NCBI GenBank assembly: GCA_023488455.1
Contig: JAMDDV010000018.1
Span: 1 to 64,000 of the forward strand
Origin: Actinomycetota bacterium
GTDB taxonomy: Bacteria > Actinomycetota > Humimicrobiia > Hakubellales > JAMDDV01
Direction of reading: 5' to 3'
DNA length: 64,000 nucleotides
Under the pieces are notes generated by a model, which saw only the letters and a list, made by a program, of their open reading frames with translations, had not been told where the DNA came from and did not search any database. The translations under genes were made by a program, and so were the position numbers. Below, piece by piece: positions 16,217 to 25,943 of the stretch. Within the stretch, counting starts at the first letter, position 1. The number at the start of each line of letters is the position of its first letter.

Positions 16217-17289
16217 CTTACGCCTCCCTCCAGCCTGGATATAGCTATCCTCATCGCCTTAAAAAAGACCTGGTTTTCCCTGGGAGTTCCCACGGTCACG
16301 CGTAGATAGCCGCTTAACCCCTGATAACCATCAAAGTTCCTGACCAGAATCCCATTTCCATAAAGCATCTTAAAAAGCTCATCGGCTCTGAACTTCGTCC
16401 TAAAAAGTAAAAAATTCGCACTTGACCTGACCACACTGGCATTAACATTGTTAACCAGAAAATCATAAATCTTTTCTCTCTCAGCCTTGATAAGTGCGAT
16501 ATCATCTGAGAGCAGAGCGCGATTTCTTATGATCCTTTCTGCAGCCATCTGCGTAACAGAATTGACATTATACGGAAGTTTTACCTTGGTCATCTCACAG
16601 ATAATGTCCTCGCTGGACAGAATTATCCCAAGACGAAGACCCGCCATTCTGTATGCTTTCGAGAAGGTCTTAACGATTGACAGATTTGGAAAGTCAGGCA
16701 AAAATTCAAGCATTGATCCCTCACAAAATTCACCATAGGCTTCATCTACTAAAAACAGCGTATCCGCAAGCTCAAGCAACTTTTTTAAATCTGCCACATC
16801 CACATATCTGCCCGTAGGATTGTTGGGATTGGCTATGTAAAAGATGTGTGGCTTCTGTTTTTTTATCTCAAAATAAGCTCGCTCAATATCCAGTTCAAAA
16901 TCAGCATCGGTTTTGATATAGGAAATCTCGGTACCCGTGATGGCACTGATCTTCGGCGCCATCGCATAAGTAGGGTATATGCTCATCGCCCTGCGCCCGA
17001 CACCGCCATATGCCAAAAAGGCACACTGAATCACCTCATTCGATCCGCCTCCAAGCAATATCTCACTTGTCTTGACGTTAAGCCATTCGGATATAGCCTT
17101 CTTCAAGGAAGAACATGAGGGATCAGGATACCTCGCAAAATTCAGCGCGGCAACTTCCGCATTGATTCCTGTCTTAATAGCCTCAGGCAGCTCCCACGGA
17201 CTTTCATTGGCATTTAGTTTGTACTTTGCGGTAAGCGACGGGAGGCTGTAAGCTGAGAGCTCCTTTAAATTGGGCCTTGGTTTTACCAA
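16213..17289 (-). CDS. hisC: Histidinol-phosphate aminotransferase
   Basis: A 358-residue PLP-dependent aminotransferase of fold type I (class II HisC) that transfers an amino group from glutamate to imidazole acetol phosphate. It has the NPNNPTG motif, the VDEAYGEF segment and the Lys-containing IVKTFSKAYRMAGLRLG region. The start is TTG (17287-17289), chosen because a GAGGAG ribosome binding site lies five bases upstream and no ATG fits the family N-terminus. It lies two bases after hisD and overlaps hisB by four bases. Confidence 0.95.
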   Translation of the reverse strand: MVKPRPNLKELSAYSLPSLTAKYKLNANESPWELPEAIKTGINAEVAALNFARYPDPSCSSLKKAISEWLNVKTSEILLGGGSNEVIQCAFLAYGGVGRRAMSIYPTYAMAPKISAITGTEISYIKTDADFELDIERAYFEIKKQKPHIFYIANPNNPTGRYVDVADLKKLLELADTLFLVDEAYGEFCEGSMLEFLPDFPNLSIVKTFSKAYRMAGLRLGIILSSEDIICEMTKVKLPYNVNSVTQMAAERIIRNRALLSDDIALIKAEREKIYDFLVNNVNASVVRSSANFLLFRTKFRADELFKMLYGNGILVRNFDGYQGLSGYLRVTVGTPRENQVFFKAMRIAISRLEGGVS

Positions 17290-17291
17290 TT

Positions 17292-18587
17292 TTACTCCTC
17301 TTCCTCCAGTCTTACTTCAATTGCCCTTTTGTGTGCCACAAGACCTTCAAACTGAGCCAAATTTATGGCTGAACTGCTCTCCTTTTCAAAACTCTTCTTG
17401 GAGTAGCTTAAAAAGCCGATCTTCTTGACGTAGTCATCCAGGTTCAGCATCGACTGAAACCTCGCCGACCTGTTCGTTGGAAGGACATGGTTTGTGCCAG
17501 CAGTATAATCCCCCATCACCACAGTAGTATATGCACCAAGAAAAGCCGCACCTGCGTTTGTGATCCTCGAAAAGATGTCAAAGGGATTTTCGGAAAATAT
17601 CTCAAGGTGCTCAGGTGCAATTATATTTATCGCATTTATAACTTCCCATCTGTTGGGCAAGATCAGTATCATCCCGTAATCGCTTAATGACTGCTTTGCA
17701 ATACTTTCAGCGAACTCCTCGTTCAAAAAATTTTCCAGCTCTTCTGCAACTTTCCGTGCCATCTCCTCCTTGCGCGTGATGAAGATCGATTGTGCAAGTG
17801 GGTCGTGCTCCGACTGAGCTATCATATCAATTGCGGCAAACCTGGCTAGCTTCGGATCGTTTCCACATATAAGCACCTCGCTTGGACCTGCGAGCATGTC
17901 TATGCCAACGTCCCCGTAAACAAGCTTCTTGGCTGCATTGACGTAGACATTCCCGGGTCCAAATATCTTATCCACCTGCCTGACCGTGGCAGTGCCATAG
18001 GTCATCGCGGCCACAGCCTGCGCACCACCTATGGCATAGACTTCCCTGACGCCCACCAGATCAAGCGCATAAAGTATTACGGTGTTGATTTCCCCTTTTT
18101 CGTCTGGTGGTGAGCATGCGACAATATTCTTCACGCCAGCCACCCTGCCCGGTATCACGTTCATCAAAACAGATGAAGGATAGGCAAACCGACCACCTGG
18201 TATGTATACACCTATGGTATCGATGGGTACTATGTGCTGGCCGTAAAAAACACCATCCCTTACAAAATCTGACCAGCTCTTCTGCAGCTGATTTTCATGA
18301 AACCTTGTTATGTTCTCCATCGCGACCTTCAGGCTTTTCTTAACCTCTAGATCGACGCTATCCTTTGCCGAAATAATATCATCCTCATTAACCCTGATCA
18401 TGTAATCATCGACGGAGACCTCATCATACTTCCTGGTCAGGCGGATCAACGCTTCATCTCCATTTTCCCTTACGTCCTCGATGATCTCCAATACTTCCTT
18501 CTCGACCTTTTTGTGTTCAATCTTCCTCTTTTCAACAATGATCTTTTTGACTTCATCAGAGCTTTCACATCTGATAATTCTTATCAT
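17292..18587 (-). CDS. hisD: Histidinol dehydrogenase
   Basis: Catalyses the last two oxidations from histidinol to histidine with NAD. The 431-residue protein is of normal length. Family landmarks include VYIPGGRFAYPSSVLMN, DKIFGPGNVYVNAAK, IDMLAGPSEVLI and the Zn/catalytic region DMIAQSEHDPLAQS (Glu-His pair), plus GDYTAGTNHVLPTN near the C-terminus. It overlaps hisG by four bases, placing it third in the operon behind hisZ and hisG. Confidence 0.97.
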   Translation of the reverse strand: MIRIIRCESSDEVKKIIVEKRKIEHKKVEKEVLEIIEDVRENGDEALIRLTRKYDEVSVDDYMIRVNEDDIISAKDSVDLEVKKSLKVAMENITRFHENQLQKSWSDFVRDGVFYGQHIVPIDTIGVYIPGGRFAYPSSVLMNVIPGRVAGVKNIVACSPPDEKGEINTVILYALDLVGVREVYAIGGAQAVAAMTYGTATVRQVDKIFGPGNVYVNAAKKLVYGDVGIDMLAGPSEVLICGNDPKLARFAAIDMIAQSEHDPLAQSIFITRKEEMARKVAEELENFLNEEFAESIAKQSLSDYGMILILPNRWEVINAINIIAPEHLEIFSENPFDIFSRITNAGAAFLGAYTTVVMGDYTAGTNHVLPTNRSARFQSMLNLDDYVKKIGFLSYSKKSFEKESSSAINLAQFEGLVAHKRAIEVRLEEEE

Positions 18588-19237
18588 GCCTGACCTCCTG
18601 ACAAAGCTTTAAAAATTCTTCCAAGCACAAAATCCAGCTCTTTGAACTTTAATTTATAGCTAACCTGATTTGCTATCAACCTCGCTGTTGCACTTGCTAT
18701 CCTGTCCACAATTTCAAGATTATTTTCATTTAAAGTCTTCCCCGTCGCGGTGATATCAACAATCTGCTCCGCAAGATCAAGTATGGGCGCCAGCTCCACA
18801 GAACCGTAGAGCTTTATGATCTCAACCTGCATACCGATACGGTCATAATATTCCTTTGTTACGTTTGGGTACTTGGTAGCTACCCTCAGATATCCAAGCC
18901 TTTCATACTTCGACCTTACAAGATCAGCAGACCCCATAATCTGGGCTACCACAAAATCACAACTTCCATAACCAAGATCAGCAAGTTCATAGATAATGCT
19001 TTTTTGCTCCATTAAGACATCTTTCCCAACGATTCCTATATCTGCAGCTCCATACTCAACATATACCGGGACGTCAAAAGGCCTTGCAATGATGAAACTG
19101 AAACTATCCTGTGAAGAACCATAGATCAGCCTCCTATCCTCCGGGTCAATTTCAGAATGCAGAATATCTGCTTTCTTTAACATCTCAATGGATGAAGGTA
19201 AAAGATATCCCTTAGGAACCGCTATTTTCAATGGCAT
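18584..19237 (-). CDS. hisG: ATP phosphoribosyltransferase, short catalytic subunit
   Basis: HisG starts histidine synthesis by joining ATP and PRPP. At 217 residues it is the short form (HisG-S), which lacks the C-terminal ACT-like regulatory domain and needs HisZ for activity and feedback control. Visible landmarks are LKIAVPKGYL at the start, the YVEYGAADIGIVGKDVL substrate region, and the PRPP-loop segment DLAEQIVDITATGKTLNENN. Its start lies 26 bases inside the end of hisZ, in keeping with coupled expression of the two subunits. Confidence 0.96.
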   Translation of the reverse strand: MPLKIAVPKGYLLPSSIEMLKKADILHSEIDPEDRRLIYGSSQDSFSFIIARPFDVPVYVEYGAADIGIVGKDVLMEQKSIIYELADLGYGSCDFVVAQIMGSADLVRSKYERLGYLRVATKYPNVTKEYYDRIGMQVEIIKLYGSVELAPILDLAEQIVDITATGKTLNENNLEIVDRIASATARLIANQVSYKLKFKELDFVLGRIFKALSGGQA

Positions 19238-20459
19238 TTAATACATCCTTAAAGTCAGATGCAACATCAACCTCTATCTTCTTATCCTGCGAAATGAAAT
19301 AAATTTTAACAGCATCTTCACCAATGACTACTTTGATATCAACATCTTCCTTTCCCGTCCCCTCGAGAACCGCTTCCGCGTCCAAACCTCTATTACGAAG
19401 AATAATCCCAAGTTTTATAGCAAGGGTGAAATTCCCATCATCAGACATGATAGATATCTTCGTCGGCTTACGCGAGCACTGGCCTGTGCCAATGTTCAGT
19501 TCGTGTATGACATCCACATCTATGGCAAAACCTACAGCTCTGGAGTCAATACCAAAATAGGACAACAGGTTATCGTAGCGGCCTCCTCCGCAGATTGGCA
19601 CACCAGAGCCAAGGGCATAGCCCTCAAACACAAGGCCGGTGTAATAATCAAATGACCTGACGATGCCAAGATCGATAAATATCCTATTACCGTATCCGCT
19701 TTTCTTCAACTCGCTGTAAACATGAGCAAGTTTGTCAAGCCCAGATCTATATTTTTCAGAACCAAATAAACAGCTGGCTTCTGTCATCACCTCATGGTTT
19801 CCCTTAAGTGATATTAACTCAAGTACGCTCTGCCTCTTTGCTTGAGGAAGCTGCTTCGAGACTTCAACCAGGTTTTTTAATAGCAGCGACTTTTTTAATC
19901 TTCTTGCCATCTCCAGATCACCAAATGTCTCCTCCAGTGCACTGTCTATTACATCGATATGACCAAGTCCTATCCGATAGCCGTCCCCCAGTACCTCATT
20001 TAACATATTTATAAGCAGTGCAACAGCTTCAAAATCCGATTTAAGCGAGCCTGAACCGACGATCTCAACCCCTGCCTGAAGCCGCTCCCTCCGCTTTCCT
20101 GCAAACTGATTTGCCTTGCTGAACACATTTGCCATGTAAAAAAGGCGCAGCGGAAACTCACCTGATAAAAATCGCATCGCTGCCATCCTCGCAATCGGGG
20201 CAGTCAACTCCATCCTCAGTCCCAGCACCTGTCCATCATCATCAAAAAACCTGATCATGGACTCCTTACGATTTTCTCCTATGCCGCGACTAACGAAATC
20301 AAAGTATTCAATCGTGGGAGTGATAACTTCACCGTACCCCCATTCAAGCGCTATCTTTCTTATCTTTTCCTCAACTCTCCTTCGCATGCTGACCTCGCGC
20401 GGAAGCATATCGCGCACGCCAGCCGGTATTGAGATCGATCTGTTGTTGTTCATAACCAT
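19212..20459 (-). CDS. hisZ: ATP phosphoribosyltransferase regulatory subunit HisZ
   Basis: HisZ is a histidyl-tRNA synthetase paralogue that forms an octamer with short HisG. The 415-residue protein has class II synthetase motif 1/2 remnants (AGVRDMLPREVSMRRRVEEK, GLRMELTAPIARMAA) and FDYYTGLVFEGYA with the GGGRYDNLL motif. A C-terminal region of about 100 residues resembles an anticodon-binding-like domain. Short HisG directly downstream makes a true HisS unlikely. It is the first gene of the his operon. Starts at 20459 or two codons later (20453) are both possible and neither has a clear Shine-Dalgarno. Confidence 0.93.
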   Translation of the reverse strand: MVMNNNRSISIPAGVRDMLPREVSMRRRVEEKIRKIALEWGYGEVITPTIEYFDFVSRGIGENRKESMIRFFDDDGQVLGLRMELTAPIARMAAMRFLSGEFPLRLFYMANVFSKANQFAGKRRERLQAGVEIVGSGSLKSDFEAVALLINMLNEVLGDGYRIGLGHIDVIDSALEETFGDLEMARRLKKSLLLKNLVEVSKQLPQAKRQSVLELISLKGNHEVMTEASCLFGSEKYRSGLDKLAHVYSELKKSGYGNRIFIDLGIVRSFDYYTGLVFEGYALGSGVPICGGGRYDNLLSYFGIDSRAVGFAIDVDVIHELNIGTGQCSRKPTKISIMSDDGNFTLAIKLGIILRNRGLDAEAVLEGTGKEDVDIKVVIGEDAVKIYFISQDKKIEVDVASDFKDVLNAIENSGS

Positions 20460-20494
20460 ACTAGTTTATTTAATAATTTAACTAATTAAAGTGA

Positions 20495-20535
20495 TAACAT
20501 AGTAGCATGTTAAAATATTTTTCCCCAGAAGTCAA
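20495..20535 (-). promoter_or_regulatory. his operon promoter with inverted repeat over the -10
   Basis: On the minus strand TTGACT (20530-20535) and TAACAT (20507-20512) are separated by exactly 17 bases, 48 bases before the hisZ start. TAACAT-N6-ATGTTA (20495-20512) is a perfect inverted repeat covering the -10 and the expected start site, a good position for a repressor. The spacer contains a GGGG-A5 run. There is no leader peptide of histidine codons and no T-box. Confidence 0.6.
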
Positions 20536-20565
20536 TATATTTTCTTGTCCACGAACAGATATCCT

Positions 20566-23500
20566 TTATGACATGTATATCGACGTATCGGGCCCCAACA
20601 GGCTCTTTATCTCAGAACATAATGAGTTATTTACCTCCACCCTAAACTTATCCGAGAGCCTGAATGTAACATAACCAACACCTGACGGCACAATCAGGTT
20701 CACATACGCCTTGCCAGGGTGACTTTTCAGGATCGAATTTAAATGGTCTGAGGTGTCCTCATCCAGATCGCTCTGTTTTATCCTGATGTTAAAATTTTTA
20801 TTACCCTTTGAATTCAGATCAATACCTGATATAGAAGTTGCGACAAACTTGGTCTGATCCTCCTTTACATCAAGCCTGCCGCGCACTGAAATAATCTTAT
20901 CCTCAACTATGAGTTCCGCATTCTCGGCGAGCAAACTAGGAAACACTATCACATCTATGGATGAAGTCATATCATCTATGGTCACATACCCCATGATTTC
21001 GCCCTTTTTCGTCCTTGTCTGTTGAACCTTGGATACGATGCCAGCAATTATACAGAGCGTCCCATCAGGTTGGCCTTCGAGTTCTTCTATGGTCATATCG
21101 CAGTGCGTTCTCAGGTTTTCGATAAATCCCTCAAGCGGATGCTCTGACACATAAAAACCAAGCATCTCCTTCTCGTAGGATAAGAACTCCTCACGCGAGA
21201 ACTCCTCGTCTATGACGTCCTCCTCTTTCCTGGTAGCAAAGTCATCCTGCTGCGCTGCAAACAATGCGAACTGCCCTGCCTGGGCATCTTTCTTGATCTT
21301 CTCACACGCTGCAACTATCTCCTCAAAATTATTTAAGAGATGTTTTCGGGTCCTCCCAAAAGAGTCAAAAGCACCTGCCTTGATGAGGCTTTCGATTACC
21401 CTTTTATTCAAAATAGTAGGATCAAGACGTTTGCAGAAATCGTAAAATGAGCTGTACTGCCCGCTCCTCTGACGTTCTGCAACTATGCTTACAACGACGC
21501 TCTCACCGACATTTCTTATTGCACCTAATCCAAAACGAATCTTATCCCCAACAACCGTAAAGTCGCCATAACTCTCATTCACATCAGGCGGCAATATATC
21601 GATACTCATTCGCTTAGCTTCAAATAAGTACTGCGCAACCTTCTCCTGGTTTCTCATTCTCTCAGTGAGCTCCGCAGCAAGAAATTCCACAGGATAGTGC
21701 GCCTTTAAATACGCGGTCTGAAAGGAGATCCTGGCATATGCTGCGCTGTGCGATTTATTAAACCCGTATTCCCCGAAATTGTTAATTTGGTCAAAAACTT
21801 TATTTGCAATCTGTTCGGAATAACCGTTAGCAATGACGCCATTTATGAACTTCTCCCGCAGGTGAGCTAATAGCTCTCGCTTCTTCTTACTAATGGCAGC
21901 ACGAAAATCATCAGCCTCGGACATGGTGAAGCCCGCCATGCTCATAGCGATCATCATGATCTGTTCCTGGTACACCATTATCCCATAGGTCTCTTTAAGT
22001 ATCGGTTTAAGTGACGGATCAAGATAGGTTATTGACTTCTTACCGTGCTTCGCAGCGACGAAGTCACTGACCAGTCCGCTCTGCAGAGGACCAGGCCTGT
22101 AAAGAGCTAATAAAGCTATGATATCCTCAAAACATGTAGGCCTCAGCTCGATCAGGAGCTGTCGCATACCAGCACGCTCCAGCTGGAATACCCCAAGCGT
22201 ATCACCCCTCCTGAGCAGCTGGAAGGTAGCCCCATCTGAAAGATCGATTTTATCTAAATCCAGGTCATCACCGCGAGTCCTCTTGATTATCTTAAGGGTC
22301 TTATCAATTACAGTTAATGTGGTCAGCCCGAGGATGTCCATTTTGAGCAGGCCGATCTTCTGAACATCACCCATATTGTATTGAGTTACTATCTCGGGCT
22401 CGGATTTGCGCTGCAGTGGGGTGTAATTGGTCAGATCGTCTGCGGAGATCACCACGCCTGCAGCATGTATGGAATCCTGCCGCGCGAGGCCTTCAAGTTT
22501 CATCGCCGTATCAAGGATTTTTTTTGAATCAGGATTGTCCTTATACTCCACCCTGAGCTGCTCGGACATCTCTATCGCCCTGCTAATACTGACGTAATCG
22601 CTCGGGTTCACAGGTATCAGCTTGGCAAGCTTATCGCCAACTGCATATGAATAACCGAAAACTCTTGCCGCGTCACGCGTAGCAGCCCTTGCAGCCATCG
22701 TGCCAAAAGTTATGATCTGGGCAACTCTGTTCTCGCCATATTTCTCCGAAATATGCTTTATGACCTCATCCCTCCTCTCGGGTGGGAAGTCGATATCTAT
22801 ATCAGGCAGGCTTTTACGCTCTGGGTTCAGGAATCTTTCAAAGAGAAGTCCATACTCCAGTGGGTTGATGTTAGTAATATCCAGCACGTAAGACAGGAGG
22901 CTGCCTGCTGCGGATCCCCTACCAGGACCAACCCTTATGTCGTGACTTTTGGCAAACTTCACCAGATCCCAGATTATCAGGAAATACCCCGCATAACCCA
23001 TCTTTTTGATGACATCAAGTTCGTATTTCAGCCTCTGAGCGACCTTCTCATCAGCATCTGGAAACTTCTTTGGGAGATCATCAAAAGCCATCTTATTTAG
23101 ATAGGAGTCCAGGTCATAGCCTTCGGGAACCTCGTAATAGGGAAGAAGGTTTTGACCAAGCGGTATCTCAAGATTGCACATCTCGGCAATCTTCAATGTG
23201 TTCTCAAGCGCAGCAGGAAAGTCCTTGAATAATGCATTCATCTCCTCTTTGTTCTTGAAGTAAAACTGGTCAGAATTGAAATGAAGGCGGTTCTCATCTG
23301 AAACCTGAGTTCCTGTCTGTATGCATAATAGAACATCGTGAGCGATATGATCTTCCCTGGCAAGATAGTGCACATCATTGGTTGCTACGATCCCAACTCC
23401 GCTCTCCTTCGACAGCTCAAGTAGGCCAGCATTAACCTTGTCCTGATCCTCAAGCCCCTGGTTCTGTGCTTCCAAAAAGAAGTTCTCTTTACCAAAGATA

Positions 23501-23991
23501 TCCAGGTACTGACTTAAAGTCCCTCTGGCTTCATCGTATCTGCCCAACGCAAGCAGCTTGGGTATTTTTCCAGAAAGACATGCAGAAAGAGCTATCAAGC
23601 CGCTATTGTGTTCTGCTAATACCTCGGCATCCAACCTGGGACGATAGTAGAAACCCTCAAGGTAACCTATGGAAACAATCTTCATCAAATTCTGATAACC
23701 AGTCAGGTCCTTCGCCAAGAGAAGAAGGTGGTGCAGCTTCTCATCTTTTGAGGTCTTCTCAGTCCTGCTCTTCGGAGCGAGGTACACTTCACATCCGACT
23801 ATCGGCTTGATGTCCATACTCTTACAGGTTATATAGAACTCGATGATGCCATACATTGCTCCATGATCGGTTAGCGCGACTGCGCTCATGCCGTATTCCT
23901 TGGCTCGCGTCACAAGTTCAGGAATCCTTATGGAGCCATCAAGCAGCGAAAATTCAGAATGAGTATGAAGATGAACGAAATCAACAGTCAT
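20566..23991 (-). CDS. dnaE: DNA polymerase III alpha subunit
   Basis: The 1141-residue replicative polymerase of the DnaE1 type. Residues 1 to about 230 are the PHP domain (VDFVHLHTHSEFSLLDG; VALTDHGAMYG), whose metal ligands look intact and may supply proofreading. The C-family catalytic Asp triad is PDIDIDFPP (Asp397, Asp399, Asp401), preceded by GPGRGSAAGSLLSYVL. Later come the helix-hairpin-helix region and an OB domain (about 985-1065: IIAGIVSKVQQTRTKKGE). It lies 20 bases after the YerC-type gene and may be read through from the amino acid operon. Confidence 0.97.
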   Translation of the reverse strand: MTVDFVHLHTHSEFSLLDGSIRIPELVTRAKEYGMSAVALTDHGAMYGIIEFYITCKSMDIKPIVGCEVYLAPKSRTEKTSKDEKLHHLLLLAKDLTGYQNLMKIVSIGYLEGFYYRPRLDAEVLAEHNSGLIALSACLSGKIPKLLALGRYDEARGTLSQYLDIFGKENFFLEAQNQGLEDQDKVNAGLLELSKESGVGIVATNDVHYLAREDHIAHDVLLCIQTGTQVSDENRLHFNSDQFYFKNKEEMNALFKDFPAALENTLKIAEMCNLEIPLGQNLLPYYEVPEGYDLDSYLNKMAFDDLPKKFPDADEKVAQRLKYELDVIKKMGYAGYFLIIWDLVKFAKSHDIRVGPGRGSAAGSLLSYVLDITNINPLEYGLLFERFLNPERKSLPDIDIDFPPERRDEVIKHISEKYGENRVAQIITFGTMAARAATRDAARVFGYSYAVGDKLAKLIPVNPSDYVSISRAIEMSEQLRVEYKDNPDSKKILDTAMKLEGLARQDSIHAAGVVISADDLTNYTPLQRKSEPEIVTQYNMGDVQKIGLLKMDILGLTTLTVIDKTLKIIKRTRGDDLDLDKIDLSDGATFQLLRRGDTLGVFQLERAGMRQLLIELRPTCFEDIIALLALYRPGPLQSGLVSDFVAAKHGKKSITYLDPSLKPILKETYGIMVYQEQIMMIAMSMAGFTMSEADDFRAAISKKKRELLAHLREKFINGVIANGYSEQIANKVFDQINNFGEYGFNKSHSAAYARISFQTAYLKAHYPVEFLAAELTERMRNQEKVAQYLFEAKRMSIDILPPDVNESYGDFTVVGDKIRFGLGAIRNVGESVVVSIVAERQRSGQYSSFYDFCKRLDPTILNKRVIESLIKAGAFDSFGRTRKHLLNNFEEIVAACEKIKKDAQAGQFALFAAQQDDFATRKEEDVIDEEFSREEFLSYEKEMLGFYVSEHPLEGFIENLRTHCDMTIEELEGQPDGTLCIIAGIVSKVQQTRTKKGEIMGYVTIDDMTSSIDVIVFPSLLAENAELIVEDKIISVRGRLDVKEDQTKFVATSISGIDLNSKGNKNFNIRIKQSDLDEDTSDHLNSILKSHPGKAYVNLIVPSGVGYVTFRLSDKFRVEVNNSLCSEIKSLLGPDTSIYMS

Positions 23992-24011
23992 ATTTGCCCT
24001 TACGGGCTATT

Positions 24012-24311
24012 CTACTTTTTAGTCTTCATTCGTTCAAGAACCAATTTATAACCGTCAGCCCCAAAGTTCAAGCATCGCTTAACCCTGCTGATCGTTGCGG
24101 TGCTCGCGCCGGTTACCTTCGACGTATCAGAATACTTGGCTCCTTCATTCAGAAGATGGGCTACTGCAAGCCTCTGTGCTATCGACTTGATCTCCCTTAT
24201 GGTGCAGATGTCCTCAAAAAACCTGTAGCATTCATCCACATTTTTTAATAGAAGGATTGCTTCAAAAAGTTGATCTACCTCTTTGTCCCTTATCCTGGGA
24301 TCAACTGGCAT
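24012..24311 (-). CDS. TrpR-like protein, YerC/YecD family
   Basis: A 99-residue helical DNA-binding protein of the TrpR/YerC superfamily. The helix-turn-helix is visible in TIREIKSIAQRLAVAHLLNE followed by YSDTSKVTGASTATISRVKR. Members are small dimers of largely unknown role; true TrpR binds tryptophan. The ATG at 24309-24311 is chosen because GGAGGGG lies six bases upstream, which leaves 19 bases after cimA rather than an overlap. The position between cimA and dnaE suggests it could be a regulator of the amino acid operon, but this is inference. Confidence 0.85.
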   Translation of the reverse strand: MPVDPRIRDKEVDQLFEAILLLKNVDECYRFFEDICTIREIKSIAQRLAVAHLLNEGAKYSDTSKVTGASTATISRVKRCLNFGADGYKLVLERMKTKK

Positions 24312-24330
24312 AGATACCCCTCCTCGATAT

Positions 24331-25911
24331 TCATTCATGCTTATTTATATTTTGCGTTCTCATCAAACCGAGCTTGATGCTATCCTCAAGAGCATCCCAG
24401 CTTGCTTCAATTATATTCTCAGAAACACCTATTGTGCTCCAGGTAGTCTTGCCGTCAGTTGAGTCTATGAGCACCCTGACAACCGCTCCGGTGCCCTTTT
24501 TGGAGTCTATGACCCTGACCTTGAAATCAGTCAACCGGATAGATTTAATATTTGGATAACATTGAATTATTGCATTGCGAAGAGCGTGGTCAAGTGCATT
24601 GACTGGCCCATTACCCTCAGCAGTTGAGATAATCCGGTTTTTGCCTATATGTATTTTTATGGTTGCTTCCGTTTCAACCTTTCCATCTTCACTCTTCTCC
24701 ATGATCACACGGAGACTCTCAAGCTTGAAAAACTCCTTCCATGCTCCTGTCTTTTCCATCAAAAGCATCTCGAAGGAACCATCAGCGGCTTCAAAATGAT
24801 AGCCATGATGCTCAAGGTCCACGATCAGCTGCAACAGCTCGCCCACCTTTTCTGCATTGCCCGAAAGGTCCACCCCAAATTCGCTAGCCTTCTTTATTAT
24901 CGTCCTGCGCCCCGCCAGCTCCGATACCACAATGCGCTGTCTGTTGCCAACGGACTCCGGCCTTATGTGTTCAAACGTGCGCGAGTCCTTACTGATGGCA
25001 CTGACGTGCATCCCGCCCTTGTGCGCAAATGCACTCTGCCCGACAAACGGTTGATGAGGATCAGGGACAACATTAGCAACCTCACTCACAAAATGAGAAA
25101 GCTCGGTGAGACCTCTCAATTTCTCAATATCAACACATTTTACGTTAGCTTTTAGCACGAGGTTGGGGATTATTACGCACAAATCTGCATTGCCACACCG
25201 CTCACCATAACCGTTTATCGTCCCTTGCACCATATCAACGCCCAGCATGACCGCATCGATCGACTGCGAAACAGCACTTCCCGAATCGTTATGCGCATGT
25301 ATGCCAACTCGCGCTTTTAGCTGTGGAAGAATTTTTTTGATGATCTCCGATGTCTCAAAGGACAGACATCCACCGTTTGTATCGCACAGCGATATCCAGT
25401 CAGCACCTCCATCCTGCGCAGCAAGTATTGTCTTCATAGCGTACTCCGGATTTACCTTATAGGCATCAAAGAAGTGCTCGGCGTCGTAGATCACTTCAGA
25501 ATAGTATGCCTTGAGAAACTGAACTGATTCAAAAATTATGTTTAAATTTTCTTCAAGAGTCGTCTCAAGCACTTTCTCTACGTGAAAATCCCAGCTCTTA
25601 CCAAAGATGCATACCGCATCCGCTTTTGAGTTCACCAAAGCAATGAGGTTCGGATCTTCATTAACCTTTTTGTTTTTGTGGCGCGTGCTCCCAAAGGCAA
25701 CTAGCTTTGAATCGCCGAAATCCTCCTGCGAGGCTCGCCTGAAAAGTTCCGCATCCTTGGGATTGGAATATGGAAACCCAAGCTCGATGTAGTGAATCCC
25801 GAACTCAGCAAGCTTTAATGCTATCCTTAACTTATCCTCCAGTGAGAAGGAGATGTTCTCCCTCTGCGAACCGTCCCTTAAAGTAGTATCAAAAATCTTT
25901 ATCTCTCTCAA
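24331..25911 (-). CDS. cimA: (R)-citramalate synthase
   Basis: Condenses pyruvate and acetyl-CoA to citramalate, providing 2-oxobutyrate for isoleucine without threonine deaminase. The 526-residue protein starts MREIKIFDTTLRDGSQRENI (DTTLRDG metal/substrate motif) and has the CimA-type FPYSNPKDAELF substrate segment rather than the LeuA form. HAHNDSGSAV supplies the divalent metal histidines. The C-terminal 120 residues form the LeuA-type allosteric dimer domain. It is the last leucine/isoleucine gene in the polycistron, 32 bases after leuB. LeuC, LeuD and LeuB would process citramalate further. Confidence 0.92.
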   Translation of the reverse strand: MREIKIFDTTLRDGSQRENISFSLEDKLRIALKLAEFGIHYIELGFPYSNPKDAELFRRASQEDFGDSKLVAFGSTRHKNKKVNEDPNLIALVNSKADAVCIFGKSWDFHVEKVLETTLEENLNIIFESVQFLKAYYSEVIYDAEHFFDAYKVNPEYAMKTILAAQDGGADWISLCDTNGGCLSFETSEIIKKILPQLKARVGIHAHNDSGSAVSQSIDAVMLGVDMVQGTINGYGERCGNADLCVIIPNLVLKANVKCVDIEKLRGLTELSHFVSEVANVVPDPHQPFVGQSAFAHKGGMHVSAISKDSRTFEHIRPESVGNRQRIVVSELAGRRTIIKKASEFGVDLSGNAEKVGELLQLIVDLEHHGYHFEAADGSFEMLLMEKTGAWKEFFKLESLRVIMEKSEDGKVETEATIKIHIGKNRIISTAEGNGPVNALDHALRNAIIQCYPNIKSIRLTDFKVRVIDSKKGTGAVVRVLIDSTDGKTTWSTIGVSENIIEASWDALEDSIKLGLMRTQNINKHE

Positions 25912-25943
25912 TTTTTAAACCATCCAGGCCTGATAAAAGCTTT

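Noticed and set aside
19212..20459. Histidyl-tRNA synthetase (hisS)
   Set aside because: It looks like a class II synthetase, but it is directly coupled to short HisG, which requires HisZ, and it lacks the full catalytic motif set.
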